Under the pieces are notes generated by a model. That model was not told the origin of the DNA. It was given only the letters and a program-made list of their open reading frames with translations, and searched no databases. The translations under genes and the position numbers were made by a program. This document shows positions 32,616 to 32,843 of a stretch of 32,843 nt of DNA, piece after piece. The stretch's first letter is position 1, and every line of letters begins with the position of its first letter. Source of the DNA: an uncultured Lachnospiraceae bacterium (GTDB lineage Bacteria > Bacillota > Clostridia > Lachnospirales > Lachnospiraceae); assembly GCA_947593735.1 (NCBI GenBank), contig CANQDT010000027.1, forward strand, positions 1 to 32,843, read 5' to 3'.

Positions 32616-32843
32616 TCACAGGCGAAATATACTTTTGATCAACCGCTTTCCTGTACTTGTTTTGACGATCCGATTCAGAAAACTATCTATGTTCTTCTTA
32701 TCATATCCATTTTCGGAAGCATTGACGATATAATCTGCTTCTACAAGAATTTGATAATCTATTCCATCAATGCCCGATAATGTGTGATGATGGCCTACGA
32801 GATACTTTATCCGCTCCATCTGATATACACTCATACCAGCATC
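32616..32843 (-). CDS. HD-domain phosphohydrolase-like protein, 3' end (partial)
   Basis: The last 76 residues of a protein whose start lies beyond the right edge: Y-L-V-G-H-H-H-T-L-S-G-I-D-G-I-D-Y-Q-I-L-V-E-A-D-Y-I-V-N-A-S-E-N-G, ending K-S-I-F-R-L. The paired histidines and the later E-A-D are typical of the second half of HD-type metal phosphohydrolases. An in-frame ATG at 32834 is probably internal, since the frame stays open to the window edge. Confidence 0.7.
   Translation of the reverse strand, partial: DAGMSVYQMERIKYLVGHHHTLSGIDGIDYQILVEADYIVNASENGYDKKNIDSFLNRIVKTSTGKRLIKSIFRL

Noticed and set aside
1-32843. CRISPR arrays, insertion-sequence transposases and rRNA genes.
   Set aside because: No regularly spaced repeats, DDE transposases or rRNA-like stretches were seen.

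Overview
The window looks like chromosome of a spore-forming, moderately GC-rich member of the Clostridia, most likely Lachnospiraceae. The evidence is the set of clostridial genes: a T-box-controlled non-discriminating AspRS plus GatCAB operon, an LL-diaminopimelate aminotransferase (dapL) next to dapF, DUF4250 and DUF6514 proteins, an ANTAR regulator beside glnA, and a spore-coat manganese catalase (cotJC). I infer the taxon from gene content only.

Left third (1 to about 9760): accessory DNA inserted in cotJC. Positions 1 to about 6710 are the right end of a mobile element whose left end lies outside the window. It carries an XRE regulator, a three-gene CBASS anti-phage operon (CD-NTase, E2-like protein with a SEC-C motif, S-4TM membrane effector), a probable CptN/ToxN-type toxin gene, a DUF3784-like gene broken by an amber codon, and a large serine recombinase. 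An internal piece of cotJC follows at once (about 6713-6832). It is cut by a second element of 2505 bp (6827-9331) with a phage holin, tRNA-Val(GAC), tRNA-Ala(GGC), a small unknown ORF and a second large serine recombinase. The cotJC frame resumes at 9332 and ends at 9760. The second insertion lies between the codons of two predicted Mn ligands (the E and H of the E-E-L-A-H motif). The 7-bp core GAAGAAT occurs at both ends, and the circle junction would rebuild a palindromic attP. This is the layout of skin-type intervening elements that leave sporulation genes, here two in one gene.

The CBASS operon has a consensus-like promoter followed at once by a near-perfect CIRCE element (HrcA operator, 17 of 18 bases). 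This suggests that anti-phage immunity is wired to the heat-shock and chaperone regulator. I regard this and the doubly interrupted cotJC as the most novel signals.

Right two thirds (9800-32843): ordinary chromosome, mostly minus strand. In order: an EamA-type transporter and GH36 alpha-galactosidase behind a 26-bp palindrome; a polysaccharide deacetylase; the aspS-gatC-gatA-gatB-GNAT operon with T-box leader; a class V aminotransferase; a small membrane protein (+); rarA; DUF4250 (+); a DUF6514-yigZ operon; a class A penicillin-binding protein (+); a glnA-ANTAR-dapF-dapL run; ilvE; a nitroreductase; and the 3' end of an HD-domain gene running off the right edge.
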